A stretch of 64,000 nt of DNA from Bradyrhizobium amphicarpaeae (GCF_002266435.3 NZ_CP029426.2:5548001-5612000); one strand, 5' to 3'; counted from the first letter of the stretch, positions 25,923-35,365 are shown. The notes: generated by a model from the letters alone, not told the origin. Program-made: numbers and translations.

Positions 25923-26618
25923 CTAGCCTTGCTCGCCGGCTCTTGGTTTGCGCAGCAGATACGTGCCGTGCATCGGTGCGTGGTAATCGGCCGAGACCAG
26001 CGTGAAGCCGACGTCGGTCAGCATCCGCTCCATCACCCAGCCGAAGGTGGAATATTCGTCGCGCATATGCGTGACGACGCTGTCGCGCGAAAAATCGTGG
26101 TTCTTGATCTGGAAGTCGGCCCATTGCTCGACGTCGCGCTCGATGGCGTCGGGCATCGACGCGTAGACGATGTCGCGAAGATAGAACGTCGCGCCGGGCT
26201 TGAGCGCCCGGAAAATCCGCGACATCGCCACGACCTTCCAGAAGTCCGGCAGATGATGCAGCGTGAACTCGCTGACGATCAGGTCGTAGGATTCCGGCCG
26301 GTAGGCGAAGCTGAGCAGGCCGGCTGACTGGGTTGCGACCTTCGCCTTGCGGTCGCGCGCGTAGATCTCGGCGAGCGCCAGCATGGCCGGCGATATGTCG
26401 ATGGCATCGACCTCGGCGCCCATCAGCGCCGCTTCGGTCGCCAGCACGCCGTTGCCGCAGCCGATGTCGGCGATGCGCCAGCCGCGTTGGACACCCAGCA
26501 TTTTCAGCGCGGCGCGCGCCCGCAGATCGGCATCGTCATGGGCGTCGTAGATCGAGGCCACGGTGGCCCCGATCCCCATCCGATTCCGCTCGTTGTAATA
26601 CCAGTCGCGCGCCAGCAT
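25923..26618 (-). CDS. Class I SAM-dependent methyltransferase
   Basis: 231 residues with SAM-binding motif I IADIGCGNGVLATEAA, motif II acid VDAIDISPAMLALAE, and LIVSEFTLHHLPD as the post-motif region. It starts 3 bp after the ilvH stop with AAGGA inside the end of ilvH, so it is translated from the ilvIH message. The substrate cannot be read from sequence; the fold is that of small-molecule methyltransferases (UbiE/methyltransferase 11 group). Confidence 0.88.
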   Translation of the reverse strand: MLARDWYYNERNRMGIGATVASIYDAHDDADLRARAALKMLGVQRGWRIADIGCGNGVLATEAALMGAEVDAIDISPAMLALAEIYARDRKAKVATQSAGLLSFAYRPESYDLIVSEFTLHHLPDFWKVVAMSRIFRALKPGATFYLRDIVYASMPDAIERDVEQWADFQIKNHDFSRDSVVTHMRDEYSTFGWVMERMLTDVGFTLVSADYHAPMHGTYLLRKPRAGEQG

Positions 26619-26621
26619 GGT

Positions 26622-27164
26622 TCACATTCCTTCAGGCCCGCGGCCGATCGCGGCGACGCCGGTGCGCGACACCTCGACGAGGCCGAGCGGGCGCATCAGG
26701 TCGATATATTGATTGATCTTGTCCGTATTGCCTGTGATCTCGAACACAAAGCTCTCGGTCGTCGCGTCGATCACGCGGGCGCGGAACGCATCCGCGAGCC
26801 TGAGCGCCTCGACCCGGTGCTCGCCCTGCCCGCGCACCTTCACCATCGCGAGCTCCCGTTCGATCGAGCGCCGGGTCTGGGTCATGTCGACGACCTGGTA
26901 GACCGGGATCATGCGGTCGAGCTGGTTCTTGATCTGCGCGATCACCATCGGCGTACCCGTGGTGACGATGGTGATGCGGGACAGGTGCTTCTGGGCCTCG
27001 GTCTCCGACACCGTGAGGCTCTCGATGTTGTAGCCGCGGCCCGAGAACAGGCCGATGACGCGTGCGAGCACGCCGGGCTCGTTCTGCACGAGCACGGCAA
27101 GCGTGTGCGTCTCGCTGGGATCGTGGCGCTCTTCGATGAAGTAGGCGGATGCGGGCTGGTTCAT
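26622..27164 (-). CDS. ilvH: Acetolactate synthase small (regulatory) subunit
   Basis: 180-residue regulatory subunit (called ilvN in some annotations). An N-terminal ACT domain begins HTLAVLVQNEPGVLARVIGLFSGRGYN, which binds valine for feedback inhibition, and a C-terminal ALS_ss_C domain follows. GAGGGG precedes the ATG. 24 bp downstream of ilvI, forming the holoenzyme with it. Confidence 0.96.
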   Translation of the reverse strand: MNQPASAYFIEERHDPSETHTLAVLVQNEPGVLARVIGLFSGRGYNIESLTVSETEAQKHLSRITIVTTGTPMVIAQIKNQLDRMIPVYQVVDMTQTRRSIERELAMVKVRGQGEHRVEALRLADAFRARVIDATTESFVFEITGNTDKINQYIDLMRPLGLVEVSRTGVAAIGRGPEGM

Positions 27165-27188
27165 TGTCGTCCCCTCAAATGTCTTTGG

Positions 27189-28964
27189 TCACACCAGCGC
27201 CTTGCCGCCGGCAAACGCCTTGGCGGTGGCCTCGTCGTTGGCCTGCTCCGGCAACAGCATCTCGTTATGCGCCTTGCCGGACGGGATCATCGGGAAGCAG
27301 TTTTCCAGCGACGCGACGCGGCAGTCGAACAGCACCGGGCGCTTGACCGAGATCATCTCCTGGATGGCACCGTCGAGATCGCCGGGCTTGTGCACCTGGA
27401 AGCCGACGCCGCCATAGGCCTCCGCGAGCTTGACGAAGTCCGGCATCGCCTCCGAATAGGAATGCGACAGCCGGTTGCCGTGCAGCAGCTGCTGCCACTG
27501 CCGCACCATGCCCATGTACTGATTGTTCAGGATGAAGATCTTGATCGGCAATTCGTACTGAACCGCCGTCGACATCTCCTGCATCGTCATCTGCACCGAG
27601 GCATCGCCGGCGATGTCGATGACAAGGCTGTCGGGATGGGCCACCTGCACGCCGACCGCGGCCGGCAGGCCGTAGCCCATGGTGCCGAGACCGCCCGACG
27701 TCATCCAGCGATGCGGCTCCTCGAAGCCGTAGAACTGCGCCGCCCACATCTGGTGCTGGCCGACCTCGGTCGTGATGTAGGTATCCCTGCCGCGCGTCGC
27801 CTCGAACAGGCTCTGGATCGCATGCTGCGGCAGGATGACGTCGTTGCTCTTCTTGAAATAGAGCGAGTTGCGGGCGCGCCACTGCGCGATCTGCTGCCAC
27901 CACGCCTTGATGTCGGGCTTCTTCGCCTCCGCCTTGAACACCTGGAGGATGTCGCCGAGGATGTTGCCGCAATCGCCGATGATCGGCACGTCGACGCGGA
28001 TGTTCTTGTTGATCGAGGACGGGTCGATGTCGATGTGGATCTTCTTCGAGCCCGGCGAGAACGCGTCGACACGGCCGGTGATGCGGTCGTCGAAGCGCGC
28101 GCCGACGCACAGCATGACGTCGCAATCATGCATCGTCATGTTGGCTTCGTAAGTGCCGTGCATGCCGAGCATTCCGAGCCAGTTCTTGCCCGACGCCGGA
28201 TACGCGCCGAGACCCATCAGCGTCGAGGTGATCGGGAAGCCGGTGACCTCTACCAGCTCGCGCAGCAGCTTGGTCGCTTCAGGGCCGGAATTAATGACGC
28301 CGCCGCCGCTGTAGATCACGGGGCGCTTGGCATTGGCGAGCAGCGCGACGGCTTTGCGGATCTGCGTCGCATCGCCCTTCACGCGCGGCGCGTAGGAGCG
28401 ATGCACGTCGGATTTGCGCGGCGGATGATAAGTGCCGGTCGCGAACTGCACGTCCTTGGGGACGTCGACCAGCACCGGGCCCGGACGGCCCGTGGTCGCG
28501 ACGTAGAAGGCCTCATGCAGCACCTTGGCGAGATCGTTGACGTCGCGCACCAGCCAATTGTGCTTGGTGCAGGGACGCGTGATGCCGACGGTGTCGCATT
28601 CCTGGAACGCGTCGTTGCCGATCAGATGCGTCGGCACCTGGCCGGAGATGCAGACCAGCGGGATCGAGTCCATCAGCGCGTCGGTCAGCGGCGTCACCAT
28701 GTTGGTGGCGCCGGGGCCTGATGTCACCAGGGCAACGCCCGGCTTGCCGGTGGAGCGCGCATAGCCTTCCGCCGCATGGCCGGCGCCCTGCTCGTGGCGG
28801 ACCAGGATGTGCTGGACTTCGCTCTGCTGGAAGATCTCGTCGTAGATCGGAAGCACCGCGCCGCCGGGATAGCCGAAAATGTCGGTCACGCCGTGATCGA
28901 TGAGCGCGCGGACGATCATCGCGGCGCCGGTCATCTGGTTCGGATCGTGGCTCTTGTCGTTCAT
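27189..28964 (-). CDS. ilvI: Acetolactate synthase large (catalytic) subunit
   Basis: 591-residue ThDP enzyme making acetolactate from two pyruvates, or acetohydroxybutyrate from pyruvate and 2-oxobutyrate. N-terminal ThDP-pyrophosphate-partner domain with the catalytic Glu in RHEQGAGHAAEGYARSTGK; the central domain carries the FAD-binding segment; C-terminal domain has the ThDP motif GDASVQMTMQEMSTAVQYELP ending in NNQYMGMVRQWQ. GGAG lies upstream of the ATG. Controlled by the attenuator at 29020-29199. Confidence 0.97.
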   Translation of the reverse strand: MNDKSHDPNQMTGAAMIVRALIDHGVTDIFGYPGGAVLPIYDEIFQQSEVQHILVRHEQGAGHAAEGYARSTGKPGVALVTSGPGATNMVTPLTDALMDSIPLVCISGQVPTHLIGNDAFQECDTVGITRPCTKHNWLVRDVNDLAKVLHEAFYVATTGRPGPVLVDVPKDVQFATGTYHPPRKSDVHRSYAPRVKGDATQIRKAVALLANAKRPVIYSGGGVINSGPEATKLLRELVEVTGFPITSTLMGLGAYPASGKNWLGMLGMHGTYEANMTMHDCDVMLCVGARFDDRITGRVDAFSPGSKKIHIDIDPSSINKNIRVDVPIIGDCGNILGDILQVFKAEAKKPDIKAWWQQIAQWRARNSLYFKKSNDVILPQHAIQSLFEATRGRDTYITTEVGQHQMWAAQFYGFEEPHRWMTSGGLGTMGYGLPAAVGVQVAHPDSLVIDIAGDASVQMTMQEMSTAVQYELPIKIFILNNQYMGMVRQWQQLLHGNRLSHSYSEAMPDFVKLAEAYGGVGFQVHKPGDLDGAIQEMISVKRPVLFDCRVASLENCFPMIPSGKAHNEMLLPEQANDEATAKAFAGGKALV

Positions 28965-29019
28965 TGGCTTGCTCCGGATGCGCTGTTGTCAGCGGCTTCT
29001 TTGTGTCTGGTTCGGGAAA

Positions 29020-29043
29020 TAAAAAAGGCCCCGAAGAGGGACC
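29020..29043 (-). terminator. Attenuator terminator upstream of ilvI
   Basis: On the minus strand GGTCCC and GGGGCC pair (one G-U) around a UCUUC loop and are followed by six T residues (29021-29026) and a T/A-rich tail, a standard intrinsic terminator. It stands 55 bp before ilvI, inside the leader transcript. Confidence 0.85.
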
Positions 29044-29046
29044 CAT

Positions 29047-29095
29047 GCACACCGCCTGTCATGTGGATGGCAGCTAGCCACCCCCGGCGGTGTGC
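29047..29095 (-). promoter_or_regulatory. Pause/antitermination stem of the ilv leader
   Basis: GCACACCGCC (29047-29056) is the exact complement of GGCGGTGTGC (29086-29095), giving a 10-bp stem that starts inside the last codons of the leader peptide. A smaller GGTGGCTAGC/TGCCATCC pairing lies inside. Ribosome position over the leader codons would decide which stems form. Confidence 0.7.
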
Positions 29096-29139
29096 CTGGG
29101 TACGACGGCGATAAGGAGTTTGGTAATAATATTGCGCAT
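29074..29139 (-). CDS. ilv operon leader peptide
   Basis: A 21-codon frame from ATG at 29139 to TAG, with core NIITKLLIAVV: seven Ile, Leu or Val codons within nine positions. Such a run is diagnostic of branched-chain amino acid attenuation: starved ribosomes stall here and prevent the downstream terminator from forming. The ribosome site is weak (GGAAG well upstream). Not expected to have a function as a protein. Confidence 0.85.
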   Translation of the reverse strand: MRNIITKLLIAVVPRHTAGGG

Positions 29140-29171
29140 GACTGACGATCGGCTTCCCAAAGGTTGCGCGA

Positions 29172-29199
29172 AACATAGCGGCCAAAGCCTGGATGTCAA
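29172..29199 (-). promoter_or_regulatory. Promoter of the ilvIH operon
   Basis: On the minus strand a perfect TTGACA (29194-29199) and TATGTT (29172-29177) are 16 bases apart, a strong housekeeping promoter. It would start transcription about 25 bases before the leader peptide ATG. Confidence 0.8.
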
Positions 29200-29276
29200 G
29201 GCGATGCGGCCGTTCTCGCGCGATTTTGGCAGTGTAGCGGTGTTCCCCGGGTTGGGCGAGAGGTAAATTCGGAAAC

Positions 29277-30230
29277 CTAGGCCGAAAACCGTCCATGCAT
29301 GACGGCGGCGAGCCATCCCCTCGCCTCCTCGGGCTTCACCCATTCGAACTCCGGCAATTGGTGCCGGAACCAGGTGAATTGCCGCTTGGCGTAGTGGCGG
29401 GTATCGGCGCGGCCGATTCCTGCGGCGTCCTCCAGGCTGAGCTCACCGCGCAGATGTCGGATCAGGGCCGGCACGCCATGAGCCTTCATCGCGGGCAGCA
29501 GCGGATCGAGATGGCGGGCGGCGAGCCGCTCGACCTCCCTCAGCGCGCCGGCGCCCAGCATGGCGTCGAAGCGGGCATCGATGCGGGCATAGAGTTCGTC
29601 CCGTTCGGGCGCGAGAAACACCGCGCGAAAACTGTCTTTCGGCAGCAACGGCGGCTGACCTTCCCTGTGCCAATCGAGCAGCGAACGACCGGTCGCCTCG
29701 ACCACTTCGAGCGCGCGCGCGATGCGGGTGCGGTCACGCAGGTTCAATCGTTCGGCCGCACTGGGGTCGCGACGCGCCAGTTCCGCATGCAGCGCCTCGG
29801 CGCCGTTGCGTTCCAGCCGTGCGCGCACGTCCTCGCGCACCTCGGCAGGAATTGGCGGCACCACGGAGAGCCCCGCTGTCAGCGCCTTGAAATAGAGCCC
29901 GGTGCCGCCGATGAAGATCGGCAGGCGGCCTTGCTCTTTCGCGTCTTCGAGCGCCTTGGCGGCATCGCTCACCCAGGCACCGGCCGAAAAATTCACGCCC
30001 GCATCGACATGACCGTACAGGCGATGCGGCGCGCGCGCTTCCTCGTCCTGCGTGGGGCGTGCCGTGATGATCCTGAGGTCGCGATAGACCTGCATGGAAT
30101 CGGCATTGATGACGACGCCGCCCGTGCGGAGGGCAAGCTCCAGCGCCAGCGCCGACTTGCCGCTGGCGGTCGGGCCTGCGATAAGCACGGCCTCGCCAAC
30201 CTGCCTTCTGCCGACCTGCTCCTCGCTCAC
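29277..30230 (-). CDS. miaA: tRNA dimethylallyltransferase
   Basis: Adds a dimethylallyl group to A37 of tRNAs that read UNN codons. From the GTG at 30230 (GAGG upstream) the protein has 317 residues: P-loop AGPTASGKS at 18-26, then [13 protein letters not shown] with the conserved Asp, [12 protein letters not shown], and the tRNA-contact end [13 protein letters not shown] longer reading into the serB region lacks similarity and would overlap serB. Divergent from serB with 11 bp between starts. Confidence 0.95.
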   Translation of the reverse strand: MSEEQVGRRQVGEAVLIAGPTASGKSALALELALRTGGVVINADSMQVYRDLRIITARPTQDEEARAPHRLYGHVDAGVNFSAGAWVSDAAKALEDAKEQGRLPIFIGGTGLYFKALTAGLSVVPPIPAEVREDVRARLERNGAEALHAELARRDPSAAERLNLRDRTRIARALEVVEATGRSLLDWHREGQPPLLPKDSFRAVFLAPERDELYARIDARFDAMLGAGALREVERLAARHLDPLLPAMKAHGVPALIRHLRGELSLEDAAGIGRADTRHYAKRQFTWFRHQLPEFEWVKPEEARGWLAAVMHGRFSA

Positions 30231-30241
30231 GAAAACCTCAA

Positions 30242-31147
30242 ATGTCCCTCGTCGCCACGCTGATCTGCAACCCCGACAACCCCGCGCTCGATACCACCAT
30301 CGTCGATGGGGCCCGCGCCGTGCTGCCCCAGGCAGCACCCGCGCACTGGCTGTTCGACGGGGTTGCGGTCGACATTCCCTTCGGCGCCGACAGTAACCTC
30401 GAAGGCGACCGTCACGCCATCGAGCAGCGGCTCCGCGAGCTTCGCGGCGACCTGCCCATCGACATCGTGGTGCAGCCTGTCGGCTTCAGGCGCAAGAAAC
30501 TTTTTCTCGCCGACATGGATTCCACCATGATCGGCCAGGAATGCATCGACGAGCTCGCCGACCTCGTCGGGATGAAAGCTCACGTCGCGGGCATCACCGA
30601 ACGCGCCATGCGCGGTGAGATCGAGTTCGAGCCGGCGCTGCGCGAGCGCGTGGCGCTGCTGAAGGACCTGCCCGCCGGCGTGGTCGACGAAGTCCTGGCC
30701 AAGCGCATCACGCTGACCCCGGGCGGCCGTGAGCTGGTCGCGACCATGCGCGCCCACGGCGCCTATACCTGCCTCGTCTCCGGCGGCTTCACGCTGTTCA
30801 CGACCGCGGTCGCCGCCAAGATCGGTTTCCAGGAGAACCGCGCCAACGAGCTCGTCGTGCGCGACGGCAAGCTCACCGGCGAGGTGAAGGAGCCGATTTT
30901 GGGCCGCGCCGCGAAGCTCGCGACGCTGGTGGATTTGATGGAATCGTTCGACCTCGACGACATCGACTCGGTGGTGGTGGGCGATGGCGCCAATGATCTG
31001 GCGATGATCCAGGCGGCGGGGCTCGGCGTGGCCTATCACGCCAAGCCGGCCGTGGCGGCGGCGGCGGCGGCGCGGATCGACCACGGCGATCTCACGGCGC
31101 TGCTCTATGCGCAAGGGTATCGGCGCGATGACTTCGTGGAGGGGTAA
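30242..31147 (+). CDS. serB: Phosphoserine phosphatase
   Basis: Last step of serine synthesis. 301 residues: a short N-terminal ACT-like region, then a HAD phosphatase with nucleophile motif DMDST (Asp91, acid/base Asp93), motif [11 protein letters not shown], and metal-binding [10 protein letters not shown]. Length and layout match alphaproteobacterial SerB. No clear ribosome site precedes the ATG, and the only upstream DNA before the miaA start is 11 bp, so its promoter must lie within miaA or translation may be leaderless. Confidence 0.95.
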   Translation: MSLVATLICNPDNPALDTTIVDGARAVLPQAAPAHWLFDGVAVDIPFGADSNLEGDRHAIEQRLRELRGDLPIDIVVQPVGFRRKKLFLADMDSTMIGQECIDELADLVGMKAHVAGITERAMRGEIEFEPALRERVALLKDLPAGVVDEVLAKRITLTPGGRELVATMRAHGAYTCLVSGGFTLFTTAVAAKIGFQENRANELVVRDGKLTGEVKEPILGRAAKLATLVDLMESFDLDDIDSVVVGDGANDLAMIQAAGLGVAYHAKPAVAAAAAARIDHGDLTALLYAQGYRRDDFVEG

Positions 31148-31159
31148 GCTCCCCTCCGC

Positions 31160-31262
31160 CGTCATGCCCCGCGAAGGCGGGGCATCCAGTACGCCGCGCC
31201 CCATCGAGGACTCACTGCCGGCTCTGGGATACTGGATCACCCGCCTTCGCGGGTGATGACAG
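31160..31262. repeat. Paired-hairpin repeat between serB and degP
   Basis: Two perfect 9-bp hairpins, ATGCCCCGC-GAAG-GCGGGGCAT (31164-31185) and ATCACCCGC-CTTC-GCGGGTGAT (31236-31257), are joined by a spacer with CCAGTACGC and its echo TACTGG. It fills the gap between convergent genes, and is a REP-like mosaic that may also stop transcription from both sides. Confidence 0.8.
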
Positions 31263-31286
31263 TGAGTGTGGGGCTAAGACCGCGCC

Positions 31287-32789
31287 TTACTGCACGCTCA
31301 GCGCCACGAACCGCAGTTCGCCGTCTGCATTCGAGACCAGCAGCAGCACCGACTTCTTGCCGTCCTTCTTGAGTTGATCAACCCGCTTCTGGATGTCGGC
31401 GCCGCTGGACACCGCCTCCTGCGCGACCTCGACGATAACGTCGCCGGCAGAGAGGCGCTTTTCGGCGGCGTCGGAATTGGCGTCGACATTGGTGACGACC
31501 ACGCCCTTGACGCTGTCCTTGATCTTGTAACGCGTGCGCAGATCCTTGTTCAGCGCGGCAAGGTCAAGGCCCAGCGCCTTCTGCGTCACCGGCTTCTCGG
31601 GTGCGGGCTCGTCGGTCTTCACCGCGGCCTGCACCTTGTCGGGATCCTGGAGGCGGCCGAGCGTGACTTTCTTGGTCTCCTCCTGGCCCTTGCGGATGAC
31701 GACGACGTCGACCTCCTTGCCGACTGCGGTGTCGGCGACGACGCGGGACAGGTCCTTCGGATCCTTGACGTCCTTGCCGTCGAACTTGACGACGACGTCG
31801 CCCGGCTCGATGCCGGCCGGCTTGGCGGGCCCCTTGTCGTCGACGCCCGCAACCAGCGCACCGCGCGCCGGCTTGATGTTGAGGCTCTCGGCGATCTCGT
31901 CGGTGACGCTCTGGATCCGCACCCCCAGCCAGCCGCGGCGCAGCTCGCCGAACTGACGGAGCTGGTCGACGACGCCCGCGACCGTCTTCGACGGCACGGC
32001 GAAGCCGATGCCGATCGAGCCGCCCGAGGGCGAGATGATCAGCGTGTTGACGCCGATGACGTCGCCATCGAGGTTGAACAGCGGACCGCCGGAATTGCCG
32101 CGGTTGATGGAGGCGTCGGTCTGGATGTAGCTGTCATAGGGACCCGAGGAGATGTCGCGGTTCTTGGCCGAGACGATGCCGGCCGTCACCGTGCCGCCCA
32201 GGCTGAACGGGTTGCCGATCGCGACCACCCATTCGCCGAGGCGCAGCTTGTCGCTATCGCCGAACTTCACCGCGATCAGCGGCTTGGTTGGCTTGAACTT
32301 CAGCACCGCAAGATCGGTCTTCTTGTCGACGCCGACCAGCTCGGCCTTGATCTTGGTGCCGTCGTTGAGGATGACGTTGATCTCGTCGGCGTCCGCGATG
32401 ACGTGGTTGTTGGTGACGACGATGCCTGACGTGTCGATGATGAAGCCAGATCCGAGCGAGTTGGTCTTGCGCGGCGGGCTGTTTTCACCGCCCTTGCTAC
32501 CGCCAGGGCCCTTGCGGTTCTTGAAGAAGTCGTCGAAGAACTCCTCGAAGGGCGAGCCGGGCGGCAATTGCGGCATGGCGTTGCTGCCGCCGCCCTTGGC
32601 CTCGACGGTCTGCGAGGTCGAGATGTTGACGACCGCGTCGATCACCTTCTCGGCGACGTCGGCGATGCCCTCCGGTCCGCGCGCATAGGCCGGCGTGCCG
32701 AGCGCGCCGAAAGCAGCGACGGCGATCGCGGCCAGCCCAATTCGCACACCAAGTCGCGAGCGGGACGGAGCAAGGATGGCAGCGGTCAT
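31287..32789 (-). CDS. degP: DegP/HtrA-family periplasmic serine protease
   Basis: 500 residues: signal peptide ending near GTPAYA, trypsin-like domain with His129 (TNNHVIA), Asp159 (KTDLAVLK) and Ser233 (GNSGGPLF), then two PDZ domains, the first starting about GWLGVRIQSV and the second ending in LLVSNADGELRFVALSVQ. Degrades or refolds damaged envelope proteins. Gene order hflK-hflC-DUF2065-degP is conserved in the group. GGAG precedes the ATG. Confidence 0.95.
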   Translation of the reverse strand: MTAAILAPSRSRLGVRIGLAAIAVAAFGALGTPAYARGPEGIADVAEKVIDAVVNISTSQTVEAKGGGSNAMPQLPPGSPFEEFFDDFFKNRKGPGGSKGGENSPPRKTNSLGSGFIIDTSGIVVTNNHVIADADEINVILNDGTKIKAELVGVDKKTDLAVLKFKPTKPLIAVKFGDSDKLRLGEWVVAIGNPFSLGGTVTAGIVSAKNRDISSGPYDSYIQTDASINRGNSGGPLFNLDGDVIGVNTLIISPSGGSIGIGFAVPSKTVAGVVDQLRQFGELRRGWLGVRIQSVTDEIAESLNIKPARGALVAGVDDKGPAKPAGIEPGDVVVKFDGKDVKDPKDLSRVVADTAVGKEVDVVVIRKGQEETKKVTLGRLQDPDKVQAAVKTDEPAPEKPVTQKALGLDLAALNKDLRTRYKIKDSVKGVVVTNVDANSDAAEKRLSAGDVIVEVAQEAVSSGADIQKRVDQLKKDGKKSVLLLVSNADGELRFVALSVQ

Positions 32790-32929
32790 TGTGATCTCCA
32801 GAGAGAGGGATTCGGCGCCAGACTGCGCTTGACGGGGGGACGGCGCAAGCGCGGAGCTTAACGGGCTCAGGACCCCGACAATACGGCGAAAACCGGTCTT
32901 TCGCCTTCACTTTGGCGTTGGCGCGACGC

Positions 32930-33136
32930 CTAAATCGGGCGTCGCATCACCCAGATCAGGACCAGGCCGGCGACGGCCGAACCGATCCCGACCGCGCGCA
33001 GGATGTTGTCCGGCGTGGCGATGGCGCTCTTCATGGCCTTGCGCATCCAGTTGGGACTGGCCGCGAACATCAAGCCTTCCAGCACGAACAGGATGCCCAG
33101 GCCGATGAGGAAATCGGTGAACGCAATGGACCTCAT
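32930..33136 (-). CDS. DUF2065 family small membrane protein
   Basis: 68 residues with two predicted membrane helices (LIGLGILFVLEGLMFA and AVGIGSAVAGLVLIWVM). This family is regularly found between hflC and htrA/degP genes in proteobacteria, as here; function unknown, plausibly linked to membrane proteolysis. GGGAGG lies upstream of the ATG. Confidence 0.9.
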   Translation of the reverse strand: MRSIAFTDFLIGLGILFVLEGLMFAASPNWMRKAMKSAIATPDNILRAVGIGSAVAGLVLIWVMRRPI

Positions 33137-33208
33137 CGGATCGGAACCTCCCGGTATATTGTTCTTGTCTGGACGAAGGGCGGCGAAATCCGCCGCCCTG
33201 TGTCTAGC

Positions 33209-34105
33209 TTATGGCTTCGCCGGCGTCTCGGTCGCCATCTTGCCGGACGGGTTACTGAAGTACCGGAAGAAATCCGAGTCCGGCCGCAGCAGGAAGCGGG
33301 TATCGTTCGAACGCAGCCCGTTCTCGTAAGCCGTCATCGACCGGTAGAAGGCGAAGAAGTCGGCATCCTTGCTGTAGGCTTCGGCGAACAGGCGGTTGCG
33401 CTCGGCATCGCCCGCACCCCGGGTCTGCTCGGCCTGCGAATTCGCCTCGGCAACGATGACGGTTGCCTCACGATCGGCCTTGGACTTGATCTCCTGGGCC
33501 TTCTGTCCGCCCTGGGCGCGGAACTCGGCGGCTTCGCGCTCACGCTCGGTCTTCATGCGCTGGTAGACCGCCTGGCTGTTCTGCTCCGGCAGGTCGGCGC
33601 GCCGGATCCGAACGTCGACGACCTGAATGCCGTAGCCGTCGGCCTCGCGATCGAGCTGGTCGCGGATGCGCTGCATCAGCTTCTCGCGGTCGTCCCGCAC
33701 CACGTTGATGAAGGTGACCTCGCCGAGCACACGGCGCAGCGCCGCGTTCAGGAGCGTGGTGAGCTGGATGTTGGCGGCCTGGATCGAGCCGATGCTCTGA
33801 TAGAAGCGCAACGCGTCCTTGATGCGATAGCGTGCGAAGGCGTCGACAACGAGCCGCTTCTGGTCGGACGCGATCGCTTCCTGCGACGGGTTCTCGAGAT
33901 CGAGGATCCGCTTGTCGATGTTGATCACCGAGTTCCACGGCGCCTTGAAATGCAGGCCGGGATCGGTGACGACGTCGACGGGCCGGCCGAACTGCAGCAC
34001 GATGGTCTGCTCGGTCTGCTGCACCGTGAACAGCGACATGTAGCCGACGATCACGACGAGCAGGAGGGCGAGCAGCGTGACGATACCTGTAACCGGGGAC
34101 CTCAT
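33209..34105 (-). CDS. hflC: Protease modulator HflC
   Basis: 298-residue band 7/stomatin-domain protein with one N-terminal membrane anchor (TGIVTLLALLLVVIVGYMSL) and a long periplasmic helix-rich part (REREAAEFRAQGGQKAQEI). Forms with HflK the ring that encloses FtsH and restrains its proteolysis. The start overlaps the hflK stop as ATGA. Confidence 0.96.
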   Translation of the reverse strand: MRSPVTGIVTLLALLLVVIVGYMSLFTVQQTEQTIVLQFGRPVDVVTDPGLHFKAPWNSVINIDKRILDLENPSQEAIASDQKRLVVDAFARYRIKDALRFYQSIGSIQAANIQLTTLLNAALRRVLGEVTFINVVRDDREKLMQRIRDQLDREADGYGIQVVDVRIRRADLPEQNSQAVYQRMKTEREREAAEFRAQGGQKAQEIKSKADREATVIVAEANSQAEQTRGAGDAERNRLFAEAYSKDADFFAFYRSMTAYENGLRSNDTRFLLRPDSDFFRYFSNPSGKMATETPAKP

Positions 34106-35238
34106 CGGCTGCCTCCGCTCGAGGGCTGACCGGTGGTAGGCGGCCGCTTGGCCGTCAGCTCATTGAGCGGCAGATAGGGCACGACGCCCTGGCCGGACTG
34201 GCCGCCGTCATAAATGAGCTTTTCCGAGCCGCCGAGCACGCGCTCCATCGTCTCCAGATAGATTCGTTCACGCGTCACGTCGGGCGCCTTCTTGTATTCC
34301 TCGTAAACCTTCAGGAAGCGAGCGCTCTGGCCCTTGGCCTCGGCGACCGCCTGCTCCTTGTAGCCTTCAGCGGCCTGAAGAATCTGCGCCGAGCGGCCGC
34401 GCGCCTGCGGCACCACCTGGTTGGCGTAAGTCTGCGCCTCGTTCTGCAACTGCTCGAGATTGGCGCGCGCGGCCTGGACGTCGCGGAAGGCGTCGATCAC
34501 CTGCGCCGGCGGGTCGACCTTCTGCATCTGCACCTGGCTGATCTGAATGCCGGCACCGTAGGTGTCCAGAGTCTTCTGGATCAGTTCCTGCACGCCCTGT
34601 TCGGTGACGTTGCGCGCACCGGTCAGGATCGGCTGGATCTGCGAGCGGCCGATCACCTCGCGCATGGAGCTTTCGGCGACCGCTTTCACGGTGCCCTCGG
34701 GATTCTGGATGTTGAAGAGGAAGTCGCCGACACCGTCCGGCTTGATGCGCCAGAGCACGGTGAAGTCGACATCCACGATGTTCTCGTCACCGGTCAGCAT
34801 CAGGCTCTCTTCGGGCACGTCCCGAATGGAACGGCCGCGCCGTGCCGGGTCGTCGATCAGCGTCATGCCGATCGAGATGGTGTTGACGCGCAGCGCCTTC
34901 GGCAGCAGCACGGTCTCGATCGGATAGGGCAGATGATAGTTCAGGCCAGGCTGCACGGTGCGGACGTGCTTGCCGAAGCGCAGCACGACGCCAAGTTCTT
35001 CGGACTGCACGCGGAAGAAGCCCGACAACAACCAGAACGCGGCGATCAGCAGCACGATCAGCGTGATGCCTATGCCGGAGAAATAGCCTCCGGGCATGAT
35101 CTGCTGGAGGCGGTCCTGGCCGCGCCGCAGAAGGTCTTCCAGATCCGGCGGCCTCGGCCCGACCGGTTGCGGGCCTGAGCCCCATGGTCCCTTCGGACCC
35201 GAGCCCCATGGGCCACCGCCCTGATTCTTCCACGGCAT
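34102..35238 (-). CDS. hflK: FtsH protease activity modulator HflK
   Basis: 378 residues from the ATG at 35238 (GGAGAG upstream). Gly/Pro-rich cytoplasmic N-terminus with PWGSGPKGPWGSGPQP, an HflK_N segment, a membrane span (ITLIVLLIAAFWLLSGF), and a band 7 domain starting VQSEELGVVLRFGK. Partner of HflC in the FtsH-HflKC complex. Confidence 0.96.
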   Translation of the reverse strand: MPWKNQGGGPWGSGPKGPWGSGPQPVGPRPPDLEDLLRRGQDRLQQIMPGGYFSGIGITLIVLLIAAFWLLSGFFRVQSEELGVVLRFGKHVRTVQPGLNYHLPYPIETVLLPKALRVNTISIGMTLIDDPARRGRSIRDVPEESLMLTGDENIVDVDFTVLWRIKPDGVGDFLFNIQNPEGTVKAVAESSMREVIGRSQIQPILTGARNVTEQGVQELIQKTLDTYGAGIQISQVQMQKVDPPAQVIDAFRDVQAARANLEQLQNEAQTYANQVVPQARGRSAQILQAAEGYKEQAVAEAKGQSARFLKVYEEYKKAPDVTRERIYLETMERVLGGSEKLIYDGGQSGQGVVPYLPLNELTAKRPPTTGQPSSGGSR

Positions 35239-35365
35239 TCGACGCTCTCCTCGGCAGGGTGGAATTGCCCCCGCCCGCTTTGTCCGGTCCGCTTTATAGG
35301 GGACAGGCAAGTCCCTTACAACGCAGCGGTGACCGTCTTCCGAGCTATGCTCGGGCACGAAAAAG

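Noticed and set aside
26487..28721. 744-codon plus-strand frame opposite ilvI and ilvH
   Set aside because: A by-product of GC-rich codon use on the other strand; the minus-strand genes are unmistakable.
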